Below, one piece after another: positions 45,860 to 57,131 of a DNA stretch of 64,000 bases. Source of the stretch: Mrakia gelida (Eukaryota > Basidiomycota > Tremellomycetes > Cystofilobasidiales > Mrakiaceae); NCBI GenBank assembly GCA_024345305.1, contig BRON01000008.1, positions 744,001-808,000 of the forward strand, read 5' to 3'. Within the stretch, counting starts at the first letter, position 1, and the number at the start of each line of letters is the position of its first letter. A program made the translations under genes and the position numbers. The notes beneath the pieces are model-generated. The model ran no database searches. It was not told where the DNA came from and worked only from the letters and a program-made list of their open reading frames with translations.

Positions 45860-46353
45860 TGGGATGGGGGTCGGAGTGGGTTGAGCGGTGTGTAGTCGTT
45901 GGATACCCTTCTTACTCGTTCGTTCGTAGTCCTCTCTGTATCCGGTTCCACCCTCTTGTTGTACAAACGCTCGTCGATTCGAGGGGTGGACTCGACGCGG
46001 ACACGCCTCTTTTCCCTTTCTTTGTCCGCGATGCCAGCTTCACTACACTTCACGGTACACATGCATACTCGTCTCTCTATTTTATGTAACTAACTTTGCG
46101 TCTCAGCGACCCTTGTACCAAGTTTCGGCCGGCGAGACGACGCGTCGAGATGAGTCGATTCTCGCTTCGTTCGAGTGTCGCTCGCACGCTTTGAAATCCA
46201 CTGCAGAATCAACCTCTCGCTCGAAGGAAGGCTGTAGTGGAGAGTGAGATAGTGAAATCAGAGAAGGAAGTGAAGAGATGGGAAGGAACGGAAAACGACG
46301 AGACGACCAGGACGAGCGACGTCTTCCACGTTCTCTCCCAGCCCAGTAGAGTT
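45860..46353. other. Intergenic region
   Basis: 3' side of the BRCT-Myb gene. Contains GACGCGTC near 46140. No gene supported. Confidence 0.35.
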
Positions 46354-47192
46354 CTACAAAAGAACGTGACCCGTCAAGGAGACGCCCCCTCTCGCCTGCC
46401 CTGCTGCAAGAGGACTGCAAACTCCCTCAACTTCGGTCGTCGTGCTCAAACGCGTCCTCGTCTTCCTCGACCTGCTCGCCAAGGTCTCGCGTCCCCTCCC
46501 TCGCTCTTCTCGTCTCCCCCTCGTCGCACCTCCTGCTTCACCACCATCCTCCTCACCTCCCCACGACGACAGATGCCCTGCCTCTCTCTGTGAAGTCAGC
46601 GAGAGCAGGTTTTCACACTCGCTCCCTTTGAGGTGAGTGAAGAGGTCGAGACGTCGAGAGGGTTTCGACTCGTCGAGTTGAGCGAGGCCAGTTCCCTCCC
46701 GAAGACCGACCTTGGGGGACAAAGGGTGGGAGAAGTCTAAGTTCTGATAAGGGAGTCTGTCCGTATCTCTTGGGTTTGGAATCTGGGAGAAAAGAGATCT
46801 GGAAGAGAAGGGAAGGAGGAGGAAAACGCGACGTCGTCGGTGAGCGAGGAGGGACAAAGGGACGAGGACAAGGGCGAGAGAGAGAGAGAGAGAGAGAGGG
46901 AAAGTGGATTCGCTGTAAGCTGTTAGGTTTGCTCGGAAGATGTGTTTTAGTCGAGAAGGGGTTGTTCCAAGGAGGAGGGAGCGAGCGGTGAGGCTATGTC
47001 GAAGGAAGATGGGAGAAGGAGGACGGAGGGGAGGGAGGAAGGAGGTTGAGCTCGACCCTTCGGAAGACCAGGGAGAGGCGAGCTCTTCAAGAGAGATAAA
47101 GGCGTGATTTCGGGAGGCAGCGAGGTGCTGAGATGGTAAAGAGTGGTCTTGAAGTCGAGAGAGGGTCCTGGGAGGTAAGCAGCGGTTGGCAT
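46354..47192 (-). CDS. Uncertain gene, no recognisable domain
   Basis: Low-confidence candidate. A frame opening at 47192 (MPTAAYLPGPSLDFKTTLYH, STSLPPEITPLSLLKSSPLP) has codon use like real genes here and runs to a TAA at 46947. A second frame, downstream on the same strand and bounded by a possible acceptor ttctcccag, reads IPNPRDTDRLPYQNLDFSHP and VGLREGTGLAQLDE, ending at 46354. A gene joining them by an intron that spans the (GA)n tract near 46876-46898 is possible but I could not settle the splice sites. It lacks motifs and may be a young or non-coding locus. Confidence 0.3.
46876..46898. repeat. (GA)n microsatellite
   Basis: Perfect dinucleotide tract of about 11 GA units, seen directly, within the uncertain minus-strand gene (as CT on that strand). 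Confidence 0.85.
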
Positions 47193-47845
47193 GGCAGCAG
47201 AACGGAAGGGTGGAGGTCGACGTTGGTGTTCAGAAAAGCGAGCTCGACGTTCTTCTCCCTTTGACCATCAAGATCTCGTTTCTTTCGACTTGGTCCCATA
47301 GATCTCGGACTTCCTACGACATCCATCGTCGACGTCCATCTGATGCTAGCAACTTAGCTCTCCCTCGACGACGGATTTGATAGGACGAACGTCGCGAGCT
47401 TCCTTGCACGATTGGACGAGCTGACCTCGTCTTGCTCCTTCTTTTCCCCAGCAACACACTGCTTTTTCTCCATGAATGAATTAGCGCGGAGCAGATCCGC
47501 CAAGTCTTAGAAGGTTAACCCTGATATCCGGATCTCGGAGACCTCGGAAGCAGGACAACCGTTGGGTTTCAGCTTCGAAGGGCGCTCTGATCTTCGCTCT
47601 CCTTCTTCAGCCTTCCCTTTCGACCCCCGTTCGCTGTCACCTAAAGGGCTCCCTTATCAAAAAGCTCACTCGGAATATCCAGACTGTTCTGTTGGATTTC
47701 AGACCCTTGATTTCGTACTTGGACTTTCAGCAAGCCTTCGCCACGGCCTCCTCCCAACAACCATCAACCCATCGACCCAACCTCCCCCCCTCCCTTCTCT
47801 CAACCCTCCCCCCCCCTCCCTCCTCATAGCTCAAGATAGCTCTTG
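47193..47845. promoter_or_regulatory. Intergenic region upstream of the GMC gene
   Basis: Probable promoter region. It contains C-rich runs just before the GMC start (47780-47822). No gene or known box recognised. Confidence 0.35.
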
Positions 47846-50800
47846 ATGATCTCTCTTCTACCCGTAGCCATCCTCGCTTCCGTGCTAGTCCCTGCAAACG
47901 CAGCGTACAACGCTCACTCGCCTTGTGAGTCGACGATGATTCGACGAGCTTTGCCTTTCCCTTTGTTTTCCTCTCAGCTTCTCTTGGGTTTCTGACTTCG
48001 CTCCTGCTCCTCCTCCTACTCCTCCTACGACCTTTATTCTCTGCAGACAAGGCTCTTACGCGTAGATCTCTCGTCTCTGACCCCAATGTCATCGCCGATA
48101 AAAGCTTCGACTTCGTGATTGCTGGAGGAGGAGTCTCTGGTCTTGCTCTCGCTGCTCGTCTCTCCGAGTTCGCCAACGTCACAGTCTGCCTCATCGAAGC
48201 CGGAGGGACTGGAGAAGACGTAGCGGATAAGATCAACATCCCTGGGTACTCGTGTAAGTCCTCTCGCCCTCGTTTTGTGAGCTTTGGTCGTTTCAAGAAG
48301 TTGACCTCGAGGCTCACGTCCCTCCTCCGTCTTCTTCCTCCTCACAGATCTCAACGGTCTCGGAGGAACTGCTTACGATTGGGCTTACAAGACGACACCT
48401 CAGAGTGATGCTAGCTCGACCGTCAAGTCGTGGCCTCGAGGAAAGGGACTCGGAGGAAGGTTCGTCGCGTCTGCTCCCTTCCTTCCATTCTTCTCGTTCG
48501 CCGATCACCCATTCACGCGTTTCTTCGTCTTCTTTTCCCTTCTTTTCTCAGCGGAGCGACGAATGGGCTATACTGGTTCGCCTACTCTCTCATCAAGCCC
48601 TCCTCTCTCCCTTCTCTCGACTAACTTTCCCCCTTCCCTCGACCTTGGCAGGACGAAACCTTCCGAGAAGGAATACGACGCGTGAGCTCTCTTCTGTCCC
48701 CTCAGACCATCTTTTCCTGGGAACCTGACTGCCTATTCATCTTCATCAGCTGGAACACCCTCAACCCTGGAGCTACAGAAGACTGGGGATGGACGGAGAT
48801 GCAGAAGTACACTCAGAAATGCGAAACCTACACTCCTCCCTCCGACGACCACATCGCCGCCTTTGGAATCGTCGCCGACCCCTCAGTTCACGGAAGCAGC
48901 GGACCCATTCACTCTGGACACTCTGCATACCTCTTCGACGTGGTGAAGGCATGGGTTCCCACTTGGGTGAGTGGTCACGTCTCGCCTTCGAGGAGAAAGG
49001 AACGAAGCTAACCTCGCGTTCGTTTCTTCTTCTGCCCTCGTGTCACAGCAAGCTATGGGCTTCACTGCGAAGGACCTTCACTCAGGAGACAACCACGGTG
49101 TTAACGTCGGTCCTTCTACCATCAACTCTGCGAACCAGACTCGATCCTACTCGAGGTCGGGCTACATCGACCCTCTCCCTCCTCGTGAGTCACCAGCCTC
49201 GAACTCCGTCGAGTCTCTTCCCGACGATGTCTCGCAATACCTCGCTGACCATCGCTCCCTGTCGCTTTGCGTTCGAACCTTAGGCTCGAACCTGTTCGTC
49301 CTCTCCGGGATTTCTCTACATCGTCCATCACGAGCGCGGACGCTGACTCTCTCCTCGTTGTTTGACTCTCAGTGTCATCCTCACTGGTTTCCAAGTCACC
49401 AAGATCAACTGGAACTCGACTACCGCTGGAGCCGCCGTCGCTGGAGGAGTCTCCTTTTCAGCTTCGAGCGGAGCTCAGGTCTTCTCGGTCACCGCCAACA
49501 AGGAGGTCATTGTCTCGTGAGTTCGATCTCTCCTAACCTCGTCGGACGAAAGCTCTGACTGACCTCGCCCTCCGCTCTTTCTCGCTCATCAGGGGAGGAG
49601 TCATCGGTTCTCCTCAGATCCTTCAGCTCTCTGGAGTTGGACCTGCCGCCCTTTCGAGCTCTCTCGCCATCGAGTCCGTCGTCGACCTTCCCGTCGGATA
49701 CAACCTCCAAGATCACTTCGGAACCGGTGTCACCTACAACACTCCGTGAGTCGGGCTCTCTCAATTTCTCTTTCGACGATCGTCTCGCGAGCCTCGCTGA
49801 CTTCTTGCCCTCGCAACAGCTCGGGAACCAACACTTGGGGAACGCTTCGAGACGACGCGACTGTCGCTGCTACTGCTCTCACCGAGTACAAGGCTGGCAA
49901 CTACGTCGATTCCGAGTGGACCTACGTGAACTCCGCTAACGGATGTAAGTTTGTCTCTCTTGCCATCGGTCGAATCGAGGCTCTCGTCCTCGCGACGCGT
50001 CTTTTTCGAAGGCTGACCTCTTTCGCTTTCCCTCTTTATTCAGACCCTTCCATGGCCGATATCTTGACCGACTACTCCGTAAGTCACTTATCCTCAATAT
50101 CAGTCCACCAAAAACTTCGTCTGACGCGTCGTTCGTTTGCCTTTCGCCTTCGTCCAGTCCTTCGCCGCGACCGCGACGTCCAACCTTGCTGCCAACGTCG
50201 AGGCCATGACTGGCTACCAGACTCTTCCTGCCAACGTCGCTCTCGGACTCGCCGACCAGTACACCATCCAGAACAGCTGGCTCACCTCCGATGTTGGACA
50301 GCTGGAGGTTCGTTTCCTTTCCATCCTCTTCGCTCGCTCTCGTCGCGTTCGACTGACTTTCTTCTTCGATTCTCCTCTCCCTCTCAGATTCTCTTCTCGG
50401 CACTCTCAGGAGGAACCAACCTTGCTATCAAGGTCGCTATCCAGCACCCTTACTCTCGAGGAACCGTCATGATCAACTCGACCAAGTTCGTCCGTTTCCC
50501 TCTTCTGTCTCCTCAGCGACGAAGCTGACCGCGTTCCCTCCGATTCTCCAGTGCTTTCGATTACCCCGTTATCAACCCCGGTGCGCTCTTCTTCTGAATC
50601 AATTTCCCGCTGTATCTTCGCTAACCTCTTCGCTCTTCTCTCTCCTCAGGATACCTCGGATTGGTTCGTCTTTCCTCGCGGCTGCTCTTCCTTCTCGCCT
50701 GTCGCTGACCTCTTCCTCGCTCTTCTCTACTTCAGGGCTACGATGTTGAGATCCTCAAGGCCGGTGTCGACTTCGTTCGAAAGATCGGATCCACTGCTCC

Positions 50801-51598
50801 CATGAACACCATCGCTCTCTCCGAGCAGGCTCCCTCAGCTGGATTGGCCGACGACGCGCTCGCGACTTGGATCGGAACTTCCGGAGGAACTGTAAGCGAT
50901 CTCGCCTCTCCTTCGAACTCGAGCGAGAACCTGACCGATTATTCATCCCTTTTGCAGGATTACCACCCCCTCGGAACCGCTTCCATGCTTCCTCAAGCCA
51001 AGGGAGGAGTCGTTGACACCCAGCTCATCGTTCGTTCTTTTCTTTCCCCTTCTCTCGGTCCCACTCAGCGAGCCTGACCTCTTTCTCCTCCGCTTTTGTC
51101 TCGTAGGTCTACGGAACCACCAACGTCCGAGTCGTGAGTCTTCCTCGCCTCTTTATCTCGACCAAAGATCTTCGAACCTGACCTTACTCTTCTTTCTCGA
51201 ACAGGTCGACGCGTCCATCATCCCCCTTCAACTCTCCTCGCACACCATGTCCGCCTGCTACGCCATTGCCGAGAAGGTCGCAGATATGATCAAGGCCAAG
51301 TACTCTGCCACCACCGATACCTCCCCCTCCTCAGCTCCCGCATCAGGATCCTCGACGACCGGTCGAGCTTCAGCAACTTCCACCACCAAGGCTGCCACTT
51401 CCGCCTCTGCCTCCGCTGGAGTCGGATCCGGAGCCACTGGAGCTGCCTTCCCCGTCTCGAGGAGCTCAGGTCTCGTCGGAGTTGCCGTCGCAGCCACCGT
51501 CGTTGCTCTTTCTTTCGTGAGTCTTCGCGTCTGATCCTTTCGTCTCGACTCTTCCTCGCTAACCCCATCCTTCCCTTTTCCTCCTCCTCTAGCTCTAA
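47846..51598 (+). CDS. GPI-anchored GMC-family FAD oxidoreductase
   Basis: Flavin-dependent alcohol/sugar oxidoreductase of the glucose-methanol-choline family, secreted and surface-anchored. Signal peptide MISLLPVAILASVLVPANAA. The FAD-binding loop is DFVIAGGGVSGLALAARLSE, then VCLIEAGGTGEDVADKINIP. GMC signature 1 is WPRGKGLGGS joined to GATNGLYW. Signature 2 region reads GGVIGSPQILQLSGVGP. The active-site block has YHPLGTASMLPQAKGG and IIPLQLSSHTMSACYAIAEK, holding the two expected catalytic positions (His in YHPLG, His in SSHT). The C-terminus is Ser/Thr/Ala-rich, ending in a hydrophobic tail (GLVGVAVAATVVALSF), a GPI signal. Many introns, including a 14-nt micro-exon at 50650-50663. The final intron (gtgagtcttc to ctctag) gives Leu-stop at 51598; without it the stop is at 51534. 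Substrate unknown. Confidence 0.88.
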
Positions 51599-51985
51599 AT
51601 CCCTCATCTCTACCCTCTCAGCTTAATCTCATTACTTATAAAATCAAGGACGCTTTGCCGATTGTGATCTTCTCTCTTGGACTCCTCCCATCTCGTTCAA
51701 CCAGCCCCGTCGTCGTTCGTTCGTCGACGCTCGCGTTTCCCTCTTTTGATTTAGGCTCTCTCATCTACTACACCAGTTTCTGTATCTAGCATTTATTTTT
51801 TTGGGACTTTTAGTACAGTCTGAAGACAAGCTCTGGAGTTTTTCTCTCTGATTGAAGGACGTTTTTGCCCAGCCGTTGCGCGTTGAGTCTCGTCTCGCCG
51901 ACGTCGAAAGTCAATGAATGACAGCTCGAGACACGTTTGAACGGTAATCGATCGGTTGAAATAGCAGAAAAGTTGGTTACAAAAA
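51599..51985. other. Convergent intergenic region
   Basis: 3' ends of the GMC and F-box genes, AT-richer than coding sequence (tatctagcatttatttttttggg). Nothing else seen. Confidence 0.4.
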
Positions 51986-53873
51986 CTACTCCGACGAGCT
52001 AGCTACTGATTCCTCGTCCGAATGATACTGTGTTGAATCTAACTCTTCCCCCTCCTCGTCCGAAGCGAACGCGATCCTAAGCCAGATCCCCCCCTTCTCT
52101 AACCTCGACTGCACCATCCTCGCTACCATCTCTTCCGCTCCTCTGAGGTGACCACCCTTCACCTTGACCTCTTCCAGCTCGCGACAAACGATCTCCGATC
52201 CCTCCTCCTCGCCGACGGTGAGCGCGTCGAGGAGGCGAAGACTTGGGATCCCCGCCATTCCTTCGACGTTGAGGTGGGTGAGACGAACGAAGAGCTCGAG
52301 TTGGTTGATGAGCTCGTTCTCGATCTCGGGGATGACGGTGTCGCTGACTTTGAGGTGTGTGAGGTGGTCGACGTTGGGAGGGATAGAAGAGGGGAAGAGG
52401 TAGGAGGCGTGGGAGGTGTAGAAAGATCCGCTGAGGTCGAGACGTTCGAGTCGAGGGAGGGAGAGGGGGACCGGACCGAAGGAGTGGGAGAGCGAATCCC
52501 GCAAGGTGAGGTTCGTGAGGTTCGGAAGGACGATTGGAGTCGAAGTAGGAAGGGAGATGGCGATCCCGGTGGTGTCGATGGTTTGGAGGTTGGGGCTTAG
52601 GAGGAAGAGGAACTGGAAGGGGAGGTAGATCTCGTCGTGGTTGGGGGAGGCTGAGAGTTCGAGGTGGAGGAGTGATGGAATTGGCTTGTAGGGAAGAGAG
52701 GGGAGGTCGGAGAAGCGGACGCCAGATAGAGAAATCCTCAGCCGGAGGGTCTGGAGGTTTGGCGAGTATTGAAGATATCCGCATACGCTCCCGAGGTCGA
52801 CATCGATCCGAGAAGCGAACGAAAACGTTCGAAGGCTGCCCATCCTCCCTTTTAACGCGTCGAGGACCTCGTGAACGCTGACCATCCCTTCCGGCTTCCA
52901 CACGAAGAGTTCCCGAACATCCCCCTTCCCGAGATGAGCTAGAAGCTTGTCCAGCTCGTCCCTCTTCCAACGATCCTCGAGTCGGACCAGTCCCCACATC
53001 GCCGGGTCCTGGGTGAAGACGGTCCTCCAGCGACGCGAAACGGCGGAGAGGATGAACGAGATGTCGGACGAGCCTTCTTCCTCGACGAGATGGCGGCCGA
53101 TGCAGTTGAGGATTTCGGGAGGCATGAAATCGATCAAGTTTCGTGTCCGTCGGAGACGCGAGAGGCGAGCCTGGGCTCGACGGAGGACGGTGGGAGGGAT
53201 TGAACTGGGCGAGGGAGAGGGAGAGGGAGAGGGAGATGAGGAGGAATCGAACATTGCAAGCTGGATTGTGGCTGGAAGTTCTGAAAGCATGATGAAGAGC
53301 CGACGAGCGTAAGCCTGATAGTAGAAGTGAAGTAGAGCAAGAAAGAACGAGAATCAGAACAGGAGCAGAGACAGAGACAGGGTCGATCGTCGACTTCGAG
53401 CGACTGGGTGAGTCGGAGAGCTTCAGCTCGAGCTGGTTTCCTCCTCCAGCAGAGTCCCCTCGTCCAGGAACCCCTCCGAGAACCAAAGCGAGACCCACGG
53501 CCTCGTACGAGCAGCTGTATATGTACGGAAGAAAAGAGAAGAAGATGCAGCTCACCTCCGTGAAGTTCCCTTCGTCGGCCTGAAGGTCGACGTTTCCTTC
53601 CTCCTCCTCCGAGCAAGCGACCCTCAAGCGATGGAGATTCCAAAGGACCGTTTCCCTTGAAGGTAGAACCGAGACTTCACTTCCTCCCAGCCGGACTGCC
53701 TGGAAAGAAACGGACGAGAGACGTTAGGAAACACAAAACGAAGGGAGATAGGGAAGGGAAGGAAGAGCGAAGCTCACCTCGTCGAATCCGGTAAGAGCTT
53801 CGTTGATGCAGTTCGCTTGTAGAAACTCGAGACCTCGTTGATAGGGAACGATCCAGGTCTGAGTGGGGATCAT
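51986..53873 (-). CDS. TPR-like / F-box / leucine-rich protein
   Basis: Probable substrate receptor of an SCF ubiquitin ligase. Three exons: about 53778-53873, 53556-53699 and 51986-53314. Exon 1 starts MIPTQTWIVPYQRGLEFLQA, continuing NCINEALTGFDEAVRLGGSE, a TPR-like helix pair. Exon 3 begins AYARRLFIMLSELPATIQLA and carries the F-box (IDFMPPEILNCIGRHLVEEE, ILSAVSRRWRTVFTQDPAMW). The rest has leucine-rich spacing (PNLQTLRLRISLSGVRF, LPNLTNLTLRDSL, LPRLERLDLSGS, LTHLNVEGMAG). TPR + F-box + LRR is the arrangement of Pof3/Dia2 proteins, but the TPR part is short here. Stop at 51986. The (SP)n run after MFDSSS is a simple repeat in the coding sequence. Function beyond the F-box role is not clear. 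Confidence 0.8.
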
Positions 53874-54279
53874 CCGAAGGTGTTAAAAGGCGAGAAGGAG
53901 GCGAAGACAGGCGAGGAAGTGCGAGGGATGGAGGTTCAAGGTCAACTGGCGAAGGGGAAACGTTCAGAGGCCCACCCGTTTCTTTTTTGCGACCGAACCT
54001 GCCTCAGAATGGGCGTTTCATATCTCGGGACGCGTGCGAGGAGAAGGAATATCATCAGCTCAAACAATTGCAGATTCCTTCGTTGCAGAAATTCCAGCGG
54101 GACGCGTCTGAAAAGGGGCCAAACGGACGGCGCGACGGCCTCGTCGAGCTCGCCACCTTCGTCGCCCATCTCTCGATGTACTCGGCTGTGCTCTTTCAGA
54201 ACGAAGCGAAAAATGAACGGATGACTCTCATCCCAGAAGATCAAGATGTACAAGCATCGTCACGCCGTCTTTCTCTCCC
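53874..54279. other. Intergenic region
   Basis: Promoter of the F-box gene. Contains one GACGCGTC near 54101. No gene supported. Confidence 0.35.
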
Positions 54280-55243
54280 TCACCAGACGTCGTCGAGGAC
54301 CTCAACCTGCCCTCTCATCTCCTCCTTCGCACCCTTCGCAGCTTCATTCCCTTCTGCTCCTCGGTGAGCCTCCTCGACCTCCGTCCACTCGGATCCGGTG
54401 TTGGACTCGGTCTTCGTCGCAACGGGGAGAGGAGCGGTGGTCGAAGTCGACGCGACTTGAGGTCGAGGTCCGAAATGCTGATGGATCTGATCCATGATGG
54501 GTCGGATCTCCTGGAGCATGGCGTCATCGGAGGATCTGAACATACGTGAGGGAGGTGGAAGATGAACGAAGGTCAACAGCTCGTCGAGGGAATGAAGGGC
54601 GAACGAGAGAGCGACGCGACGAACTGTTTCCTCTCGAGGAGCGAGCTGATCTTCGCCAGATGGTGGATACTGTCAGAGCGTTCGCAAACGATCAGCGTCC
54701 GAAGCGGTCATGAGCGACGATGAATAGAGGAAGAGAACTCACATCTCGTTCATCTTCTGCATCCCATCTCGCATCTCTCGCTCCGTTCCCTCCTTTCTCT
54801 CCTTCTCCCTCTCTTCGTCCCCGTTCCTCCCTCCCACGCTCCCCTCCTTCCTCGCTTGATCGAACAAGACTTTCATGTCCTTCCAGGTGACGGAGAAACC
54901 CTTCTCTCTCCAGATACGATCCAGGACGGGGCTCTCGACGTTGGGATATCGCTCCTTGACGAGCATCATAAGGAGCCCGATCTGTCCAGTTCCTCTGTAG
55001 GGACCGTCCTTTCCGAAGACTCCGTCGAAATTCTGTGATAGGTCGAAAGGAGGGAAAGGAAAGAGTGGCGAGATATCAGCGAAGCGAAGAGGGGAAGGGG
55101 AGGGGGAAGTTGGAGCTCACGTTGACGAGAGAGTCTGAACCGTGATTGGTCCACCAGATCTTCTGGAGGGTTTCAGCGTCGAACTGAGAGAGATTCCAGG
55201 CGTAGAGGTCTGCGGGAGTTGGAGAAGAAGGAAGAGATGACAT
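54280..55243 (-). CDS. Helical protein of unknown function
   Basis: Not recognised. Start MSSLPSSPTPADLYAWNLSQ at 55243, continuing FDAETLQKIWWTNHGSDSLV. The next exon begins NFDGVFGKDGPYRGTGQIGL, then LMMLVKERYPNVESPVLDRI and KGFSVTWKDMKVLFDQARKE, and a highly charged helix (EREKERKEGTEREMRDGMQ). A short exon gives HHLAKISSLLERK. The last has DDAMLQEIRPIMDQIHQHFG and an acidic end. About 235 residues, mostly helix; charged coiled-coil segments suggest a structural or adaptor role. Stop at 54280. Confidence 0.65.
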
Positions 55244-55394
55244 GGTCGGAGCTGATGGTCGGTGGCGAGGAGGGGAAGAAGATGCGAGAAGGAAGGAAAG
55301 CGTTCCTCCGGCCGGCGACGCGACCAACCTCCTCTCCGCGCTCTCTTCCTAGCAACGAAACGCGACGACAGGAGACGACAAGAAGAAAGACTCA

Positions 55395-56671
55395 TCAATC
55401 GACCTTCCTCGCCCACTTCTTCGGCGGCACTCCTCCTCCCAGCCCAGGTCCACTCCCAACCGTCGGCGAAGGAGGAACACCCACGCTTCTCTCCTCGACC
55501 TCCCTCAGCTTCTCCCTCTCCGAACTGGATCCCAAGTGTGCGTCCTTGGACCCTCCGGCGGAGGAGTTGTTCCAGTAGAGGATCATCTGAGCGGCGATGA
55601 CGGCGTTGAGAGCTGCTGCTAGGAGGAATCCCCACATCACGAGAGGGTCGTTAACTTCCGTGATGGTTGTGAAGACTCGAGCGAGGCAGCCGAGGAGGGC
55701 TGTAGAGGAGAGGAGGGAAGTAGCGAGGAGTCAGTTTGGAGGGTATGCGACGGTGCAAGAGAGGAAGGAGGGCGAGAGAAGAGTCGAGGGAGGTGGTAGA
55801 GAAGGAGAGAAGACGACGCGAAACGAGAACGAACCGTTGAAGACCGCGAACGAAGAGAGGTTTCCAGTAGACTTGAGCCGGTGGTTAGAGATGATCTGAG
55901 GAGCCTTGGAGAGGAGTGATATGGGGACCGTGCACGCCTGGAGGAACTTGACTGAGAAAACGAACGAAAAAGAGCGAAACCAAAAACGCGATCAGCTCGA
56001 GCTCAACACACGTCCCTTCCCCTCCCCTTCCCTTCTCGCATCGCTCCAGAACTCACGAGCAGAGAACGGCAACACCCTCTCATCACTCAACACATATCCC
56101 ACCAGGGCCATCGCCACTCCCGTCAACACAACCTTCCCTCTCTTCCCCTTCCTCTCCTCCGTCAAAGCCCTCCCTGCTCCCTCCCCAAACTGCACGATCA
56201 ACAGCGTGATCACCACGTTCTGAGCAGCCATGAACACGTTCTCCCCATACGTCGAGAAGGGGAACTTGCTCCTGAAAGCGTAGCTGAGGGAGATGGCGTA
56301 TCCTAGAGTTTCGAGGATGTAGGAAGGGAGGGAGAGACCGTGGGCTGATTTGGTTGAGGTGATTTTATGGATTTGAGGAAGCTTGACGATGGCTCCTCCG
56401 AGGACGATGCCGAGTCCGAGACCTTTGGAGAGAGCGTACTTGAGGCAGGGTCCGTTGAGGATGTCGAAATCGTAGATGAGGGTAGTGTAGCATTTCTGAG
56501 GAGGGGGAGAGAAGGGGAGGGAAGGAGGGAAGGCGGAGGTCAGCGAACGAGCTCAATCACTCTTCGTTGGAGAGAGGAAGGAAGGAAGGAAGAGAGACGA
56601 ACCTCTCCGATGATAGCTACGGCTGGATCCCGAAGGAACCAGGGGATGTTGTGGGTGAGAGCGGTGATCAT
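55395..56671 (-). CDS. MPDU1: PQ-loop membrane protein, MPDU1-type
   Basis: Endoplasmic-reticulum multi-pass protein related to mannose-P-dolichol utilisation defect 1, needed for use of dolichol-linked sugars in glycosylation. Blocks in order: MITALTHNIPWFLRDPAVAI, KCYTTLIYDFDILNGPCLKY, ALSKGLGLGIVLGGAIVKLP (first PQ-loop, KLPQI), SLPSYILETLGYAISLSYAF, NVVITLLIVQFGEG, TGVAMALVGYVLSD, FLQACTVPISLLSKAPQIIS (second PQ-loop, KAPQI), NLSSFAVFNALLGCLARVF, VMWGFLLAAALNAVIAAQMI. The C-terminus is polar and ends KKWARKVD. About seven membrane helices. An extra in-frame segment near 56805-56990 (no ATG, Ser/Pro-rich, joinable to this exon) could extend the N-terminus; I chose the ATG at 56671 because it fits the family. 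Confidence 0.88.
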
Positions 56672-57131
56672 CGAGTAGATCGGGCTGAAGACTGGAATGG
56701 AGGGAGGGAAGGAAGGAAGAAAGGTGAGCTCAGGTTCCCTTCTGTGACCTCCAAAGCTTGAGCAATCCTTCCCAAAGGGCGAAGTCTGCGGGATCAAACT
56801 CACGAGAAGAAGATGGAGATGAAGCCGAGGCCAAGTCTGGGATGGGCGGCAGTTCGTTGATGCTCGAGAGCGAAGGGAGAATGAACGTTGCTGGCAAGGA
56901 GGTCGAGCTCTTCGACCTCGCGGTTTGGTTTCGAGTCGAGCCTCGAGTAGGGGTCGCAGCCGAAGAGATCCGAGATCTGGCAGCGATGAGAAAACCTTCA
57001 CATCTTAGTGCTTTTCTCGCTCAAACGCCAGAGCTCTCTCGAAATTTGCTCGTCTCTCTCTCTCGCGACAAATTCTCGAACAAGCATCAACTCGATCTCA
57101 ATCTCTTCTAAACGAAAGACAACGAAGTCCT
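56672..57131. promoter_or_regulatory. Intergenic region upstream of MPDU1
   Basis: Between MPDU1 and the stop of the Egh16-like gene. A minus-strand open frame without ATG near 56805-56990 may be an additional 5' exon of MPDU1. Otherwise nothing. Confidence 0.3.

Noticed and set aside
46876..46898. (GA)n tract as a telomere or binding repeat for the BRCT-Myb proteins
   Set aside because: It is a simple microsatellite; nothing ties it to these proteins.
52077..53627. 516-codon minus frame
   Set aside because: A shadow of the F-box/LRR gene in another frame; Pro/Arg/Ser-rich and without motifs.
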